Origin: Cronobacter turicensis z3032
GTDB taxonomy: Bacteria > Pseudomonadota > Gammaproteobacteria > Enterobacterales > Enterobacteriaceae
DNA length: 64,000 nt
Direction: 5' to 3'
NCBI GenBank assembly: GCA_000027065.2
Contig: FN543093.2
Coordinates: forward strand, 3,414,074-3,478,073
Numbering within the stretch: position 1 is the stretch's first letter; each line of letters begins with the position of its first letter. This document shows, piece after piece, positions 48,631 to 59,221 of the stretch. The position numbers and the translations under genes are program-made. Below the pieces are notes generated by a model. The model searched no databases, was not told the origin of the DNA, and saw only the letters and a program-made list of their open reading frames with translations.

Positions 48631-48659
48631 AAAAGGCCAGTCAGATGACTGGCCCTTTT
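48631..48659. terminator. Bidirectional terminator between the NTF2-like gene and rpoS
   Basis: GGCCAGTCA-GA-TGACTGGCC with A-run on the left and T-run on the right, between convergent genes. Confidence 0.9.
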
Positions 48660-48673
48660 GACAGGAATGGTGA

Positions 48674-49666
48674 TTATTCGCGGAACAGCGCTTCGATATT
48701 CAGCCCCTGGCCCTGCAGAATTTCACGCAGACGGCGCAGGCCTTCAACCTGAATCTGGCGAACGCGTTCACGAGTCAGGCCGATTTCACGACCAACATCT
48801 TCAAGCGTCGCCGCTTCGTAACCGAGCAGACCGAAACGACGGGCCAGAACTTCACGCTGTTTGGCGTTCAGTTCGAACAGCCATTTGACGATGCTCTGTT
48901 TCATATCATCGTCTTGCGTGGTGTCTTCCGGGCCGTTGTCTTTTTCATCGGCCAGGATGTCGAGCAGCGCTTTCTCTGAATCACCACCCAGCGGGGTGTC
49001 AACAGAGGTAATACGCTCGTTCAGGCGCAGCATACGGCTAACGTCATCAACTGGTTTATCCAGCTGTTCAGCAATCTCTTCCGCACTCGGTTCGTGGTCC
49101 AGTTTATGGGACAGTTCACGAGCGGTACGCAGATAGACGTTAAGCTCTTTCACGATGTGAATCGGCAGGCGAATCGTACGGGTTTGGTTCATGATTGCCC
49201 GTTCGATGGTCTGACGAATCCACCAGGTTGCGTAAGTGGAGAAACGGAACCCGCGTTCCGGGTCAAATTTCTCAACAGCGCGGATAAGCCCCAGGTTGCC
49301 CTCTTCAATCAGATCCAGCAGCGCCAGACCACGATTGCTGTAACGACGGGCAATCTTCACCACCAGACGCAGGTTACTTTCGATCATGCGACGGCGGGAG
49401 GCAACATCACCACGCAGAGCGCGGCGTGCAAAATAAACTTCTTCTTCAGCAGTTAGCAGAGGTGAATAACCAATCTCGCCCAGATACAGCTGAGTTGCAT
49501 CTAATACACGCTGTGTTGAACCCTGCGACAGCAGCTCTTCTTCAGCCAGGTCGTTATCACTGGGTTCCTCTTCTACCAAGGCTTTTTCGTCAAAAGCCTC
49601 TACTCCGTTCTCATCAAATTCCGCGTCTTCATTTAAGTCATGAACTTTCAGCGTATTCTGATTCAT
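48674..49666 (-). CDS. rpoS: Stationary-phase sigma factor RpoS
   Basis: A 330-residue sigma-38, standard length. Region 1.2/2 ([66 protein letters not shown]), region 3 and region 4.2 ([24 protein letters not shown]) are all intact. It controls the general stress response. Downstream of nlpD, which contains its main promoter in E. coli. Confidence 0.99.
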   Translation of the reverse strand: MNQNTLKVHDLNEDAEFDENGVEAFDEKALVEEEPSDNDLAEEELLSQGSTQRVLDATQLYLGEIGYSPLLTAEEEVYFARRALRGDVASRRRMIESNLRLVVKIARRYSNRGLALLDLIEEGNLGLIRAVEKFDPERGFRFSTYATWWIRQTIERAIMNQTRTIRLPIHIVKELNVYLRTARELSHKLDHEPSAEEIAEQLDKPVDDVSRMLRLNERITSVDTPLGGDSEKALLDILADEKDNGPEDTTQDDDMKQSIVKWLFELNAKQREVLARRFGLLGYEAATLEDVGREIGLTRERVRQIQVEGLRRLREILQGQGLNIEALFRE

Positions 49667-49725
49667 AAGGTGGCTCCTACCCGTGATCCCTGAGCAAAGC
49701 GCCTGAAGAAGCGCACTCTGCCAAT

Positions 49726-50868
49726 TTATCGCTGCGGCAAATAGCGCAGCGGGTTTACGGATTTCCCCTTGTAACGAATTTCAAAATGCAAGCGTGTCGA
49801 ACTGGTTCCGGAGCTACCCATGGTAGCGATTTTTTGCCCCGCCTTAACTTCTTGTTGTTCCCGGACCAGCATTGTGTCGTTATGGGCGTAGGCACTCAGG
49901 TAATCATCGTTGTGTTTGATGATAATAAGATTACCGTAACCGCGAAGCGCACTACCTGCATACACAACGCGTCCATCTGCGGTCGCGATGATTGACTGCC
50001 CTTTGCTGCCTGCGATATCGATCCCTTTGTTCCCCCCTTCAGCGGCGGAGAAGTTCTCGATAACGTTGCCTTCGGTCGGCCAGCGCCAGGTAGCGACAGG
50101 TGCGCTATTGGTCGTGCTGCTTACGGTCGGTTCTTGCGTGCTAACAACAGGTGCTGTGGAAGGAGCTACGACTGCCCCAGAGCTCACATTCCCAGGCAAC
50201 ATTTTGTTAGCACTCTGTTCACCTGAATCCTCAGAGTAAATAATTGTCGGTTTTGACGCAACCACCGTGCTGCTATTTTGCGCAGGTTTTGAGACTATTC
50301 CTTGTGCGCTTGCATCAGCTTGCGTAATTGCATTGCCACCTGTGATCGGCGTACCGGATGCGTTCCCGACCTGCAAGGTCTGGCCGACATTCAGGCCGTA
50401 CGGGGCTTCGATATGGTTACGCTGAGCGAGATCGCGGAAATCGTTCCCGGTAATCCAGGCAATATAGAACAGCGTATCGCCGCGTTTCACGGTATAGGTG
50501 CTGCCGCCGGTATAGCTGCCTTTCGGAATATTCCCATACTTGCGATTGTAAACAATGCGACCGTTTTGGGTCTGTACGGGCTGATCGGGGATGGCCTGCG
50601 CCTGACGCGGCTGGCTAATCTGCGGCTGAACCGGCGCGGGCTGGATCTGCGGCTGGCTGGCTTGCGTTGAGATATTCGATGGCGGCATGATCATCCCGCC
50701 GCCTGCGCCGGAACTGGCCCCTGCGCTGCTGGTGTTTGCGCTGCCGCCAACGGAACTGACGGGCGCCGGTGCGGAGGAGTTATTTGAATTACATGCCGCC
50801 AGACAAAGCGAAATCAGTGACAGCGCCGCGACACGGCGTGCTGTGAAGGTTGGGCTTCCCGCGCTCAT
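49726..50868 (-). CDS. nlpD: Divisome activator lipoprotein NlpD
   Basis: A 380-residue outer-membrane lipoprotein (lipobox LAAC). A Ser/Ala/Gln-rich linker, a LysM domain ([20 protein letters not shown] onward) and a C-terminal LytM domain. The LytM site is degenerate: [11 protein letters not shown] lacks the first zinc His, as in other NlpD, so it activates AmiC rather than cutting. The rpoS promoter is expected inside this gene. Confidence 0.97.
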   Translation of the reverse strand: MSAGSPTFTARRVAALSLISLCLAACNSNNSSAPAPVSSVGGSANTSSAGASSGAGGGMIMPPSNISTQASQPQIQPAPVQPQISQPRQAQAIPDQPVQTQNGRIVYNRKYGNIPKGSYTGGSTYTVKRGDTLFYIAWITGNDFRDLAQRNHIEAPYGLNVGQTLQVGNASGTPITGGNAITQADASAQGIVSKPAQNSSTVVASKPTIIYSEDSGEQSANKMLPGNVSSGAVVAPSTAPVVSTQEPTVSSTTNSAPVATWRWPTEGNVIENFSAAEGGNKGIDIAGSKGQSIIATADGRVVYAGSALRGYGNLIIIKHNDDYLSAYAHNDTMLVREQQEVKAGQKIATMGSSGTSSTRLHFEIRYKGKSVNPLRYLPQR

Positions 50869-50996
50869 TTATCCCCCTGGAATGGTTTACTTCTCTAAAA
50901 AATACGATGACAACCGCTCTGGTCGGCGCCTGGCCGACGCGATTTTTGCTCACCATACGCCAAAAACGCGCTAAAAACTCAGGAAAAATTCCTGGT

Positions 50997-51623
50997 TTAC
51001 GCCAGCTCCCCTTTCACCAGAGGAACAAAGCGCACGGCTTCTACGGTGTCGATAATAAACTCGCTCCCCCGCCGACGAACGCGCTTTAACACCTGCTGTT
51101 CGTCGCCCACGGGAAGAACCAGAATGCCGCCCTCGTCCAGTTGCGACAGTAAGGCCGTCGGGATTTCAGGCGGAGCGGCAGTCACAATAATAGCGTCAAA
51201 TGGCGCGCGCGCTTGCCAGCCCTGCCAGCCATCACCGTGGCGGGTAGAAATATTGTGCAGATCGAGCTGCTTCAAACGCCGTCTGGCGTGCCATTGCAGG
51301 CTTTTAATGCGCTCGACGGAGCAGACGTGATGCACCAGATGGGCCAGAATCGCCGTCTGGTAGCCAGAGCCGGTGCCGATTTCCAGCACACGTGAGGCGG
51401 GCGTGAGCGTCAAAAGCTCCGTCATCCGCGCCACCATATAAGGCTGAGAAATAGTTTGCCCGGAACCGATAGGTAGCGCCACGTTCTCCCAGGCTTTGTG
51501 CTCAAACGCTTCATCGACAAACTTTTCACGCGGCACGCGCGAAAGAGCCTCAAGCACGCGTTCATCTTTGATGCCCTGAGCACGCAGTTGATTCAGAAGG
51601 GTCTGAACACGATTGTTTACCAT
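50997..51623 (-). CDS. pcm: Protein-L-isoaspartate O-methyltransferase Pcm
   Basis: A 208-residue enzyme, family length. [16 protein letters not shown] binds S-adenosylmethionine and [15 protein letters not shown] is the family pre-motif. Repairs isoaspartyl damage in aged proteins. It overlaps surE by seven bases. Confidence 0.97.
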   Translation of the reverse strand: MVNNRVQTLLNQLRAQGIKDERVLEALSRVPREKFVDEAFEHKAWENVALPIGSGQTISQPYMVARMTELLTLTPASRVLEIGTGSGYQTAILAHLVHHVCSVERIKSLQWHARRRLKQLDLHNISTRHGDGWQGWQARAPFDAIIVTAAPPEIPTALLSQLDEGGILVLPVGDEQQVLKRVRRRGSEFIIDTVEAVRFVPLVKGELA

Positions 51624-52378
51624 TGCCCGTTCACTCCGGCGCTGGATAACCAGCGGGTCACCACGTCCTGCGCGCTGTGCGCGGTTAAATCGACATGCAG
51701 CGGCGTGACGGAGACATAACCTTCGTCCACCGCGGCGAAATCGGTATCCGGACCGGCATCGAGCTTATCGCCCGGCGGGCCTATCCAGTAGAGCGTGTTG
51801 CCGCGCGGATCGTCCTGCGGAATGACTTTATCCGCCGGATGACGGCTGCCGCAGCGGGTGACGCGAATGCCTTTGATTTCCTCAAGCGGCAGATCGGGCA
51901 CGTTGATATTGAGAATACGCCCGGTGCGCAGCGGCTCGCGGGCGAGCGCGCGTAACAGCGTGCAGGTCACGGCAGCGGCGGTCTCGTAGTGCTCGTAGCC
52001 GTTGAGTGACACCGCCAGCGCCGGCAGCCCCAGATGACGGCCTTCCATCGCCGCCGCCACCGTGCCGGAATAAATCACGTCATCGCCAAGATTTGGCCCG
52101 GCGTTAATGCCGGAAACCACGACGTCGGGGCGCGGGCGCATCAGCGCGTTAACGCCGAGGAATACGCAGTCGGTCGGCGTGCCCATCTGTACCGCGATGT
52201 CGCCGTTGGGGTAAGTGAACGTGCGAAGCGAAGATTCCAGCGTTAAGGAGTTAGACGCGCCGCTACGATTGCGGTCGGGAGCCACCACCTGAACCTCGGC
52301 GAATTCACGCAGCGCTTTCGCCAGCGCCTGAATACCCGGCGCGTGGATCCCATCATCATTACTCAGCAATATCCGCAT
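51617..52378 (-). CDS. surE: 5'/3'-nucleotidase SurE
   Basis: A 253-residue nucleotidase. The N-terminal metal-binding motif [15 protein letters not shown] and [25 protein letters not shown] are the SurE hallmarks. Stationary-phase survival enzyme; co-transcribed with pcm. Confidence 0.97.
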   Translation of the reverse strand: MRILLSNDDGIHAPGIQALAKALREFAEVQVVAPDRNRSGASNSLTLESSLRTFTYPNGDIAVQMGTPTDCVFLGVNALMRPRPDVVVSGINAGPNLGDDVIYSGTVAAAMEGRHLGLPALAVSLNGYEHYETAAAVTCTLLRALAREPLRTGRILNINVPDLPLEEIKGIRVTRCGSRHPADKVIPQDDPRGNTLYWIGPPGDKLDAGPDTDFAAVDEGYVSVTPLHVDLTAHSAQDVVTRWLSSAGVNGQW

Positions 52379-52759
52379 AACGCGCGTAATCCTTTCCTGG
52401 TGTTAAACATGGAAGCGTGATTCCTTAAATCTCGTTCTGCTTTTTCTGTTTTGCCTGCGCTGAAGCTGATTCAGGCAGAAGGCCGGATAGCCGCTCGCTG
52501 GCATTCTAACGCGCGATGCCGCTGTCCGGTAGGGCCGATTTTCGCAATATCATGTTGTTACATGAGCAGAAGCGATAATGCCCTGCGCTGCGCGTCATCA
52601 GTTATTAGTTCATTTTTGCCAGGAAAGCCAAACTGACCCTGCTCAGGGAAGAGAGTGTGATGCCTGGCCGCGTGTTTATCCGATCTTTCGCTTGCGGCGT
52701 TGTAAGCGCTATACCCGGGTCCCTATACTTTTTCGGGATAAGCCACAGGGAAGGATGAC
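52379..52759. other. surE-DUF1493 intergenic region
   Basis: I see no supported gene. Short frames on either strand lack ribosome binding sites and resemblance. In E. coli surE abuts truD here, so the region and the DUF1493 gene are an insertion relative to that order. AGGGAAGG just before 52760 is the ribosome binding site of the next gene. Confidence 0.5.
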
Positions 52760-53089
52760 ATGATGAAGGACAACCACGACGTGCTGGCTTTCTTTCGTAA
52801 GGCATTGCCCACGCTTGTCGATCTCAGGCTTAACAGCATCCCTCTCGAAATAGATGATGCATTGCAGGAATATGCGGAGCCTGACGATCTGCTGGCAGCC
52901 ATTAACCAGTACGATCAACATTTTCATGTCGATATGTCAGCAATGAACTGGGATCGCTATTATCCGTGGGAAAAACCGTGGTTCTTTCGTCGATGGTTCG
53001 TCCGTAAACCTGTCGTGCAGACGGCGAAACCGTTGACCGTACGCATGTTTGCGCAATCCGCGAAAGCCGGGCGCTGGCTGTTTGACTGA
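52760..53089 (+). CDS. DUF1493 family protein
   Basis: A 109-residue protein beginning MMKDNHDVLAFFRKALPTLV. The aromatic C-terminal half (MNWDRYYPWEKPWFFRRWF) is typical of DUF1493 proteins, known mainly in enterics, of unknown function. AGGGAAGG precedes two ATG codons (52760 and 52763), either of which could be used. Opposite strand to its neighbours surE and truD, so independently transcribed. Confidence 0.78.
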   Translation: MMKDNHDVLAFFRKALPTLVDLRLNSIPLEIDDALQEYAEPDDLLAAINQYDQHFHVDMSAMNWDRYYPWEKPWFFRRWFVRKPVVQTAKPLTVRMFAQSAKAGRWLFD

Positions 53090-53100
53090 GCGTGAAGACA

Positions 53101-53128
53101 AAAAAACCGCCCTGGGGCGGTTTTTTTA
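53101..53128. terminator. Bidirectional terminator between DUF1493 gene and truD
   Basis: AAAAAACCGCC-CTGG-GGCGGTTTTTTT, between convergent genes. Confidence 0.93.
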
Positions 53129-53159
53129 TGCGTCGCGAAAGAGTCAGCGCCATCGCCTG

Positions 53160-54209
53160 TTACTCGCTGATATCCGCGACATCGTCTGAGGTATTGAAAA
53201 GCTCTCTGATAACGCTGGTGGCGAAGCTGCCGGCGGGCAGCCAGAAGCTCACCTCAAGCGTCGCATCATCCTGCCACTGCCAGCGCATCTCACGCGGGAA
53301 CAGTAACATGGCGCGTCTGGCGGCCTCGACCTTTTCACGGGTCAGCAGCGTCAGCAACTCGGTTTCGCTTTCAAGCGTCGCCTGCTCAAACGCCAGCGCC
53401 GCGCGCTGGGTGCCCCAGTCGCCGCTGCCGGGCAGCGCGGCGGTGATGAGCAGCTCGCCGTTATCCACACGGGCCTGCAAATCAGCAAGCTCCTCAGGGG
53501 CCGCGACAAACCAGCTGCCCCGCCCGGCGAGTTGCAGCGCGTCGCCGTCCATCACCTGACTGAAATCCGGCTGTTGCAGTCGTTCGCTGACCAGCGTGTT
53601 AAACATCAGGCTGCGCGCGGCGGAGAGCGCGAAGCTGCGTTTATTGCGCTCGCGCGGCGGCTGGCCGGTTTGCGCCCAGCGTTTCGCCTGGTAAATATTG
53701 CTGCCGCCAATCCCGAAACGCTGTGGGCCGAAATAGTTCGGCACGCCCTTCTCGCCAATCAGGCTCAGGCGCTGTTCGATGTCATCGCGGTGCGTGATAT
53801 CGCGCAGCACCAGCGAGAAGCGGTTGCCTTTCAGCGCGCCCAGGCGCAGCTTGCGACGATGGCGGGAGAACTCCAGCACTTCGCAGCCCTCCAGCGTAAA
53901 CGCGCGCATCGCAGGCATCTCTTTGCCCGGCAGGCGCGCGCACAGCCACTGCTCCGTTACCGCGTGTTTATCTTTCTGCCCCGCGAAGCTGACCTCGCGC
54001 GCCGCGATGCCAAGAAACTTCGCCAGCGCATCCGCCACAAAGCGGGTGTTGCAGCCGGTTTTGCGAATGCGCACCAGCAGGTGTTCGCCGTCGCCGTCCG
54101 GCGCGAAGCCTAGATCCTCGACCACCTGAAAATCGGTCGGGCTGGCCTTCAGACGCCCCTGCCCTTGCGGCTGACCGTGCAGCCAGCGCAGCGTGTTGAA
54201 ATCACTCAT
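53160..54209 (-). CDS. truD: tRNA pseudouridine(13) synthase TruD
   Basis: A 349-residue enzyme (family 349). Catalytic Asp80 in [13 protein letters not shown], with the TruD insertion domain following. Modifies U13 in tRNA-Glu. Start overlaps the ispF stop by four bases. Confidence 0.97.
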   Translation of the reverse strand: MSDFNTLRWLHGQPQGQGRLKASPTDFQVVEDLGFAPDGDGEHLLVRIRKTGCNTRFVADALAKFLGIAAREVSFAGQKDKHAVTEQWLCARLPGKEMPAMRAFTLEGCEVLEFSRHRRKLRLGALKGNRFSLVLRDITHRDDIEQRLSLIGEKGVPNYFGPQRFGIGGSNIYQAKRWAQTGQPPRERNKRSFALSAARSLMFNTLVSERLQQPDFSQVMDGDALQLAGRGSWFVAAPEELADLQARVDNGELLITAALPGSGDWGTQRAALAFEQATLESETELLTLLTREKVEAARRAMLLFPREMRWQWQDDATLEVSFWLPAGSFATSVIRELFNTSDDVADISE

Positions 54210-54685
54210 GCGCCTGCCTTCATCAGCAGCGCCACCGCCTCGCAGGCGATGCCTTCGCCGCGCCCGGTAAATCCGAGTTTTTCCGTGGTGGTCGCTTTCA
54301 CATTCACCTGCTCCATATGGCAGCCCAGATCTTCGGCGATAAACACGCGCATCTGCGGAATGTGCGGGGCCATTTTCGGCGCCTGGGCGATGATGGTGAC
54401 ATCGACGTTGCCAAGCGTGTAGCCCTTCGCCTGGATACGACGCCAGGCTTCGCGCAGCAGCTCGCGGCTGTCGGCGCCTTTAAAGGCCGGATCGGTATCC
54501 GGGAACAGTTTGCCGATATCGCCCAGCGCCGCGGCGCCAAGCAGCGCGTCGGTCAGCGCATGCAGCGCCACGTCGCCGTCGGAGTGCGCCAGCAGACCTT
54601 GCTCATAAGGAATACGGACGCCGCCAAGAATAATCGGGCCTGTGCCACCAAAAGCGTGTACATCAAAACCATGTCCGATACGCAT
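54206..54685 (-). CDS. ispF: 2-C-methyl-D-erythritol 2,4-cyclodiphosphate synthase IspF
   Basis: A 159-residue enzyme, family length. Zinc ligands in GHGFDVHAF and [41 protein letters not shown] closes the active site. Fifth step of the MEP isoprenoid pathway. One-base overlap (TAATG) with ispD. Confidence 0.98.
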   Translation of the reverse strand: MRIGHGFDVHAFGGTGPIILGGVRIPYEQGLLAHSDGDVALHALTDALLGAAALGDIGKLFPDTDPAFKGADSRELLREAWRRIQAKGYTLGNVDVTIIAQAPKMAPHIPQMRVFIAEDLGCHMEQVNVKATTTEKLGFTGRGEGIACEAVALLMKAGA

Positions 54686-55395
54686 TATGCCGTCTCCATA
54701 GGGGTTAACCGGGTAAGATAAAACGCCGCCAGAGCCAGATCCTCAGGGCGGGTGACTTTAATATTGTCCGCGCGACCGGCGACCAGCTCCGGGTGGAAAC
54801 CGCAATGCTCCAGCGCCGAAGCTTCGTCGGTAATGGTCACGCCTTCGGTGAGCGCGCGCGTCAGGCAGTCGCGCAGCAATTCCAGCGGGAACAGCTGCGG
54901 GGTGAGCGCGTGCCAGAGATTTTCGCGATCGACCGTATGCGCGATGGCGGGTTTGCCCGGCTCCGCGCGCTTCATGGTGTCGCAGGCAGGCGACGCGAGA
55001 ATGCCGCCCACCTGGCTGGTTTCCGTCAGGGCCAGCAGGCGTTCGAGATCCTGGGCGCTAAGACACGGACGCGCGGCGTCATGCACCAGCGCCCAGCGCG
55101 CGTCGCCCGCAGCCTGAAGCCCGGCCAGTACGGAATCGGCCCGCTGCGCGCCACCGCGCACCACCTGAATATCCGGATGGGCCGCGAGCGGCAGCCGGGC
55201 GAAGGTGGTGTCGGCGGGGCTTATTGCGATAATCACCCGGCTGATGCGCGGATGCTGCAACAGCGGGGCGACCGCGTGTTCGAGAATCGTCTGGTTCCCG
55301 ATGGTGAGGTATTGTTTGGGACATTCCGTCTGCATACGGCTGCCGATTCCGGCCGCCGGCACCACGGCAATCACGTCCGCAAAGGAAGGCGCCAT
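54685..55395 (-). CDS. ispD: 2-C-methyl-D-erythritol 4-phosphate cytidylyltransferase IspD
   Basis: A 236-residue nucleotidyltransferase. [19 protein letters not shown] binds [12 protein letters not shown] and [17 protein letters not shown] are signatures. Start at 55395 ([12 protein letters not shown]) by family match; the frame is open 15 codons upstream. Lies 19 bases after ftsB. Confidence 0.97.
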   Translation of the reverse strand: MAPSFADVIAVVPAAGIGSRMQTECPKQYLTIGNQTILEHAVAPLLQHPRISRVIIAISPADTTFARLPLAAHPDIQVVRGGAQRADSVLAGLQAAGDARWALVHDAARPCLSAQDLERLLALTETSQVGGILASPACDTMKRAEPGKPAIAHTVDRENLWHALTPQLFPLELLRDCLTRALTEGVTITDEASALEHCGFHPELVAGRADNIKVTRPEDLALAAFYLTRLTPMETA

Positions 55396-55414
55396 GTGTA
55401 AAACCCGCTTCTGG

Positions 55415-55726
55415 TTATCGATTATTTTGCGCAGGCCCACCGGCGCGCTTAGCGGCGTCCGGCACCAGACGATAGAAGGTTTCGCCCGGTTTGGTCATGC
55501 TTAATTCGTTGCGCGCGCGCTCTTCGATAGCTTCCTGACCGCCGTTGAGATCGTCAATTTCGGCGAAAAGCTGATCGTTACGCGCTTTGAGTTTGGCGTT
55601 CGTGGCCTGCTGTACCGCCACGTCGTCAGCTACGCGGGAATAGTCGTGGATGCCGTTTTTTCCAAACCACAGCGAATACTGTAGCCAGACCAGCAAAGCC
55701 AGCAATAGCAGCGTTAGTTTACCCAT
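55415..55726 (-). CDS. ftsB: Cell division protein FtsB
   Basis: A 103-residue bitopic protein: membrane helix at 3-21 ([19 protein letters not shown]), then a coiled coil to about residue 75 and a conserved [15 protein letters not shown] end. Part of the FtsQLB divisome complex. First gene of the ftsB-ispD-ispF-truD chain. Confidence 0.97.
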   Translation of the reverse strand: MGKLTLLLLALLVWLQYSLWFGKNGIHDYSRVADDVAVQQATNAKLKARNDQLFAEIDDLNGGQEAIEERARNELSMTKPGETFYRLVPDAAKRAGGPAQNNR

Positions 55727-55888
55727 TCTGCCCCCTGAAAAACGGCTTCATCATCCCATAACTTCCCGCCGGACTCTACCCGGCTTGCTACGACGTGCAG
55801 GTTAAGAAATTAAACAGCGGCAGAATGTACCACAGAAAGCGCGCCGATGCGTATGCGCCTGTTGAGAGAGCGTGAAAATCGCGGAAGG

Positions 55889-56212
55889 TTAGCTCACCAG
55901 CCAGAGAAAGAGCAGCCCGAACATCAGCCCGACGCTTATCAGCGTGGCAAGCGTACTGTAGACCAGACGGCGCTCAAGCAGCGAAAAGACCGCCACGCCG
56001 ACCAGCACGGCCACCGGCATCAGCGCCAGAAAAAACGGCCAGGTGTAAAGCATAAAAAAAAGCGTGTTAGAGCCGTAAAGCATAAACGGCGCGCCAAGCG
56101 CCAGCAGCCACGAAATAAAGCCCACCACGGCGCCAGGCCAGGCCCAGGTGGGTTCTTCGACGGCAGGCGCGTTATCCGCCTGGGTGACAATCATATTCGT
56201 GGTATTCCGCAT
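55889..56212 (-). CDS. ygbE: YgbE, DUF3561 membrane protein
   Basis: A 107-residue protein with three hydrophobic segments (WPGAVVGFISWLLALGAPFM and others), the length of E. coli YgbE. Function unknown. Located 49 bases behind cysC on the same strand, so it may be the last gene of the cys operon. Confidence 0.93.
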   Translation of the reverse strand: MRNTTNMIVTQADNAPAVEEPTWAWPGAVVGFISWLLALGAPFMLYGSNTLFFMLYTWPFFLALMPVAVLVGVAVFSLLERRLVYSTLATLISVGLMFGLLFLWLVS

Positions 56213-56261
56213 CGCTTATCCTGTGACATGACGGGCCGGGAAAGGGTCTCCCGGCGCGGTC

Positions 56262-56867
56262 TCAGGATTTGATGATATCTTCGCGACGCAGCAGGTCTAA
56301 TAATTGCGCCATCAAATTTGTTACCAATTGTTGGCCGTCGAGATGAATTTCCGGCGTCTTTGGTGCCTCATACACGGCATCAATACCGGTAAAGTTACGC
56401 AGTTCGCCCGCGCGGGCTTTTTTATACAGCCCTTTCGGATCGCGGGCTTCACACACCGCCAGCGGGGTATCGACGAACACCTCGATAAAGCGCCCTTCGC
56501 CCAGTTGATCGCGCACCATCTGACGCTCGGCGCGGTGCGGCGAGATAAATGCGGTCAGCACCACCAGGCCCGCATCCACCATCAGTTTCGCCACCTCGCC
56601 GACGCGGCGGATGTTCTCTTTACGATCGTCATCGCTAAAGCCCAGATCGCTGCACAGGCCGTGGCGCACGTTGTCGCCATCAAGCAGGTAAGTGCTCACG
56701 CCAAGCTGATGCAGCGCCTCCTCAAGCGCCCCCGCGACGGTGGATTTTCCGGAGCCCGAAAGCCCCGTAAACCACAGCACCGCGCCGCGATGGCCGTGGA
56801 GCTGCTCGCGCTGCGCCGCGGTCACCGGGTGGGCGTGCCAGACGACGTTTTCGTCATGCTGCGCCAT
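56262..56867 (-). CDS. cysC: Adenylylsulfate kinase CysC
   Basis: A 201-residue kinase, family length. P-loop [14 protein letters not shown], and [10 protein letters not shown] and the APS-binding [13 protein letters not shown] are intact. Phosphorylates APS to PAPS. One-base overlap with cysN. Confidence 0.98.
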   Translation of the reverse strand: MAQHDENVVWHAHPVTAAQREQLHGHRGAVLWFTGLSGSGKSTVAGALEEALHQLGVSTYLLDGDNVRHGLCSDLGFSDDDRKENIRRVGEVAKLMVDAGLVVLTAFISPHRAERQMVRDQLGEGRFIEVFVDTPLAVCEARDPKGLYKKARAGELRNFTGIDAVYEAPKTPEIHLDGQQLVTNLMAQLLDLLRREDIIKS

Positions 56868-58294
56868 TATTTGCCTCCCAGCAGATCGCGCGCGCCCCAG
56901 TGGGGGAAGTGACGGCGAACCAGCTGATTCAGCTCCAGCTCAAACGCGCTGAACGCGGAAGGCTCCTGATACACATTCTGTTGCGGCTCGCGCACCATGC
57001 CCGCGCCGACCGTCACGTTAGAGAGACGATCGATAAAGATAAGCCCGCCGGTCACCGGGTTCTCCTGGTATTTATCCAGGTTCAGCGGCTCGTCGAAGGT
57101 CAGATCCACAAGGCCGATGCCGTTGAGCGGGAGGTTTTCCACCACGCGCTGGGTCAGGTTGTTGATATCGACCTGATACTGGATGTTGTCCACGCGCGCG
57201 CGCGTTTTCTTCCCGGCGATTTTAATGTCGTAGCTCTGGCCGGGCACCAGCGGCTGTTCAGCCATCCACACCACGTCCACCGCCGCGCTTTGCACCGCCG
57301 CCAGCGTCTGGGTGGCGTCCACCAGCAGGTCGCCGCGGCTGATGTCGATTTCATCTTTCAGCACCAGCGTGACGGCTTCGCCCGCGCCCGCTTCCTCTAA
57401 ATCGCCATCGAAGGTGACGATGCGCGCCACGCTCGACTCCACGCCGGACGGCAGCGCCTTCACGCGCTGGCCCACTTTCACCACGCCGCCCGCGACGGTG
57501 CCTGCGTAACCGCGGAAATCGAGATTAGGGCGGTTAACATACTGCACCGGGAAGCGCAGCGGCTGTTCGTCGACCACGCGCTGGATCTCAATATTCTCCA
57601 GCACTTCCAGCAGCGTCGGGCCGGTATACCACGGCATATTCTGGCTCTGCACCGCCACGTTATCGCCTTCCAGCGCCGACAGCGGCACAAAGCGGATATC
57701 CAGATTGCCCGGCAGCTGGCCCGCGAACGTCAGGTAATCCTGGCGAATGCGCTCAAACGTCTCTTCGCTGAAATCCACCAGATCCATTTTGTTGACGGCG
57801 ACTACCAGATGCTTGATGCCCAGCAGCGTCGAGATAAAACTATGGCGGCGGGTCTGATCCAGCACGCCTTTACGGGCGTCCATCAGCAGGATCGCCAGAT
57901 CGCAGGTAGAAGCGCCGGTCGCCATGTTACGGGTGTACTGCTCATGCCCTGGCGTGTCGGCGATAATAAATTTGCGTTTTTCCGTGGAAAAATAACGGTA
58001 CGCCACGTCGATGGTAATGCCCTGCTCGCGCTCGGCCTGTAAGCCGTCCACCAGCAGCGCGAGATCCAGCTTCTCGCCCTGGGTGCCATGACGTTTGCTG
58101 TCATTGTGCAGGGAAGAGAGCTGATCTTCATAAATCTGGCGGGTATCGTGGAGCAGGCGGCCAATCAGGGTGCTCTTCCCGTCATCCACGCTGCCGCAGG
58201 TCAGAAAGCGCAGCAGGCTCTTGTGCTGTTGGGCGTGCAGATAGGCTTCCACGCCGCCTTCGTTGGCGATCTGTTGTGCGATAGTGGTGTTCAT
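56867..58294 (-). CDS. cysN: Sulfate adenylyltransferase GTPase subunit CysN
   Basis: A 475-residue EF-Tu-like GTPase (family 475). [18 protein letters not shown] (P-loop), [17 protein letters not shown], and NKMDLVDF are the G motifs. With CysD makes APS from ATP and sulfate. Confidence 0.98.
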   Translation of the reverse strand: MNTTIAQQIANEGGVEAYLHAQQHKSLLRFLTCGSVDDGKSTLIGRLLHDTRQIYEDQLSSLHNDSKRHGTQGEKLDLALLVDGLQAEREQGITIDVAYRYFSTEKRKFIIADTPGHEQYTRNMATGASTCDLAILLMDARKGVLDQTRRHSFISTLLGIKHLVVAVNKMDLVDFSEETFERIRQDYLTFAGQLPGNLDIRFVPLSALEGDNVAVQSQNMPWYTGPTLLEVLENIEIQRVVDEQPLRFPVQYVNRPNLDFRGYAGTVAGGVVKVGQRVKALPSGVESSVARIVTFDGDLEEAGAGEAVTLVLKDEIDISRGDLLVDATQTLAAVQSAAVDVVWMAEQPLVPGQSYDIKIAGKKTRARVDNIQYQVDINNLTQRVVENLPLNGIGLVDLTFDEPLNLDKYQENPVTGGLIFIDRLSNVTVGAGMVREPQQNVYQEPSAFSAFELELNQLVRRHFPHWGARDLLGGK

Positions 58295-58303
58295 GGCGGC
58301 TCC

Positions 58304-59212
58304 TTAGAAATAACCCTGACGTTTTTTAAGCTCCATTGAGCCTGCCTGGTCGCGGTCGATAACACGCCCCTGGCGCTCACTGGTGGTCGAAACCAGCATC
58401 TCTTCGATGATTTCCGGCAGCGTCTGCGCGTTCGATTCCACCGCGCCGGTCAGCGGCCAGCAGCCCAGGGTACGAAAGCGAACCATGCGCGGTGTGATCT
58501 CTTCGCCCGGCTGCAAATCGATGCGATCGTCATCGATCATCATCAGCATGCCGTCGCGCTCCAGCACCGGACGCTCGGCGGCCAGATACAGCGGAACGAT
58601 CTCAATATTTTCCAGGTAGATGTACTGCCAGATATCCAGCTCGGTCCAGTTGGAGAGCGGGAAGACGCGAATGCTTTCGCCTTTGTTGATCTGACCGTTG
58701 TAGTTGTGCCACAGCTCCGGGCGCTGGTTTTTCGGGTCCCAGCGGTGGAAGCGGTCGCGGAAGGAGTAGATACGCTCTTTCGCGCGCGATTTCTCTTCAT
58801 CGCGACGCGCGCCGCCGAAGGCCGCGTCAAAACCGTATTTGTTCAGCGCCTGCTTCAGCCCTTCGGTTTTCATGATGTCGGTGTGCTTGGCGCTGCCGTG
58901 GACGAACGGGTTAATGCCCATCGCCACGCCTTCCGGGTTTTTATGCACCAGCAGTTCGCAGCCGTAGGCTTTGGCGGTGCGGTCACGGAATTCGTACATT
59001 TCACGAAATTTCCAGCCAGTATCCACATGCAGCAGCGGGAACGGCAGCGTGCCGGGGTAAAACGCCTTGCGCGCCAGATGCAGCATGACGCTGGAGTCTT
59101 TGCCGATGGAGTACATCATCACCGGGTTGGCGAATTCCGCAGCCACTTCACGAATGATATGGATGCTTTCCGCCTCCAGTTGCCGCAGGTGAGTGAGTCG
59201 TTTTTGATCCAT
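58304..59212 (-). CDS. cysD: Sulfate adenylyltransferase small subunit CysD
   Basis: A 302-residue PP-loop ATP sulfurylase (family 302). [17 protein letters not shown] is the PP-loop; [17 protein letters not shown] and [16 protein letters not shown] are signature blocks. Nine bases before cysN, nine after cysG, so the four genes form one operon. Confidence 0.98.
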   Translation of the reverse strand: MDQKRLTHLRQLEAESIHIIREVAAEFANPVMMYSIGKDSSVMLHLARKAFYPGTLPFPLLHVDTGWKFREMYEFRDRTAKAYGCELLVHKNPEGVAMGINPFVHGSAKHTDIMKTEGLKQALNKYGFDAAFGGARRDEEKSRAKERIYSFRDRFHRWDPKNQRPELWHNYNGQINKGESIRVFPLSNWTELDIWQYIYLENIEIVPLYLAAERPVLERDGMLMMIDDDRIDLQPGEEITPRMVRFRTLGCWPLTGAVESNAQTLPEIIEEMLVSTTSERQGRVIDRDQAGSMELKKRQGYF

Positions 59213-59221
59213 AACCTTTCC

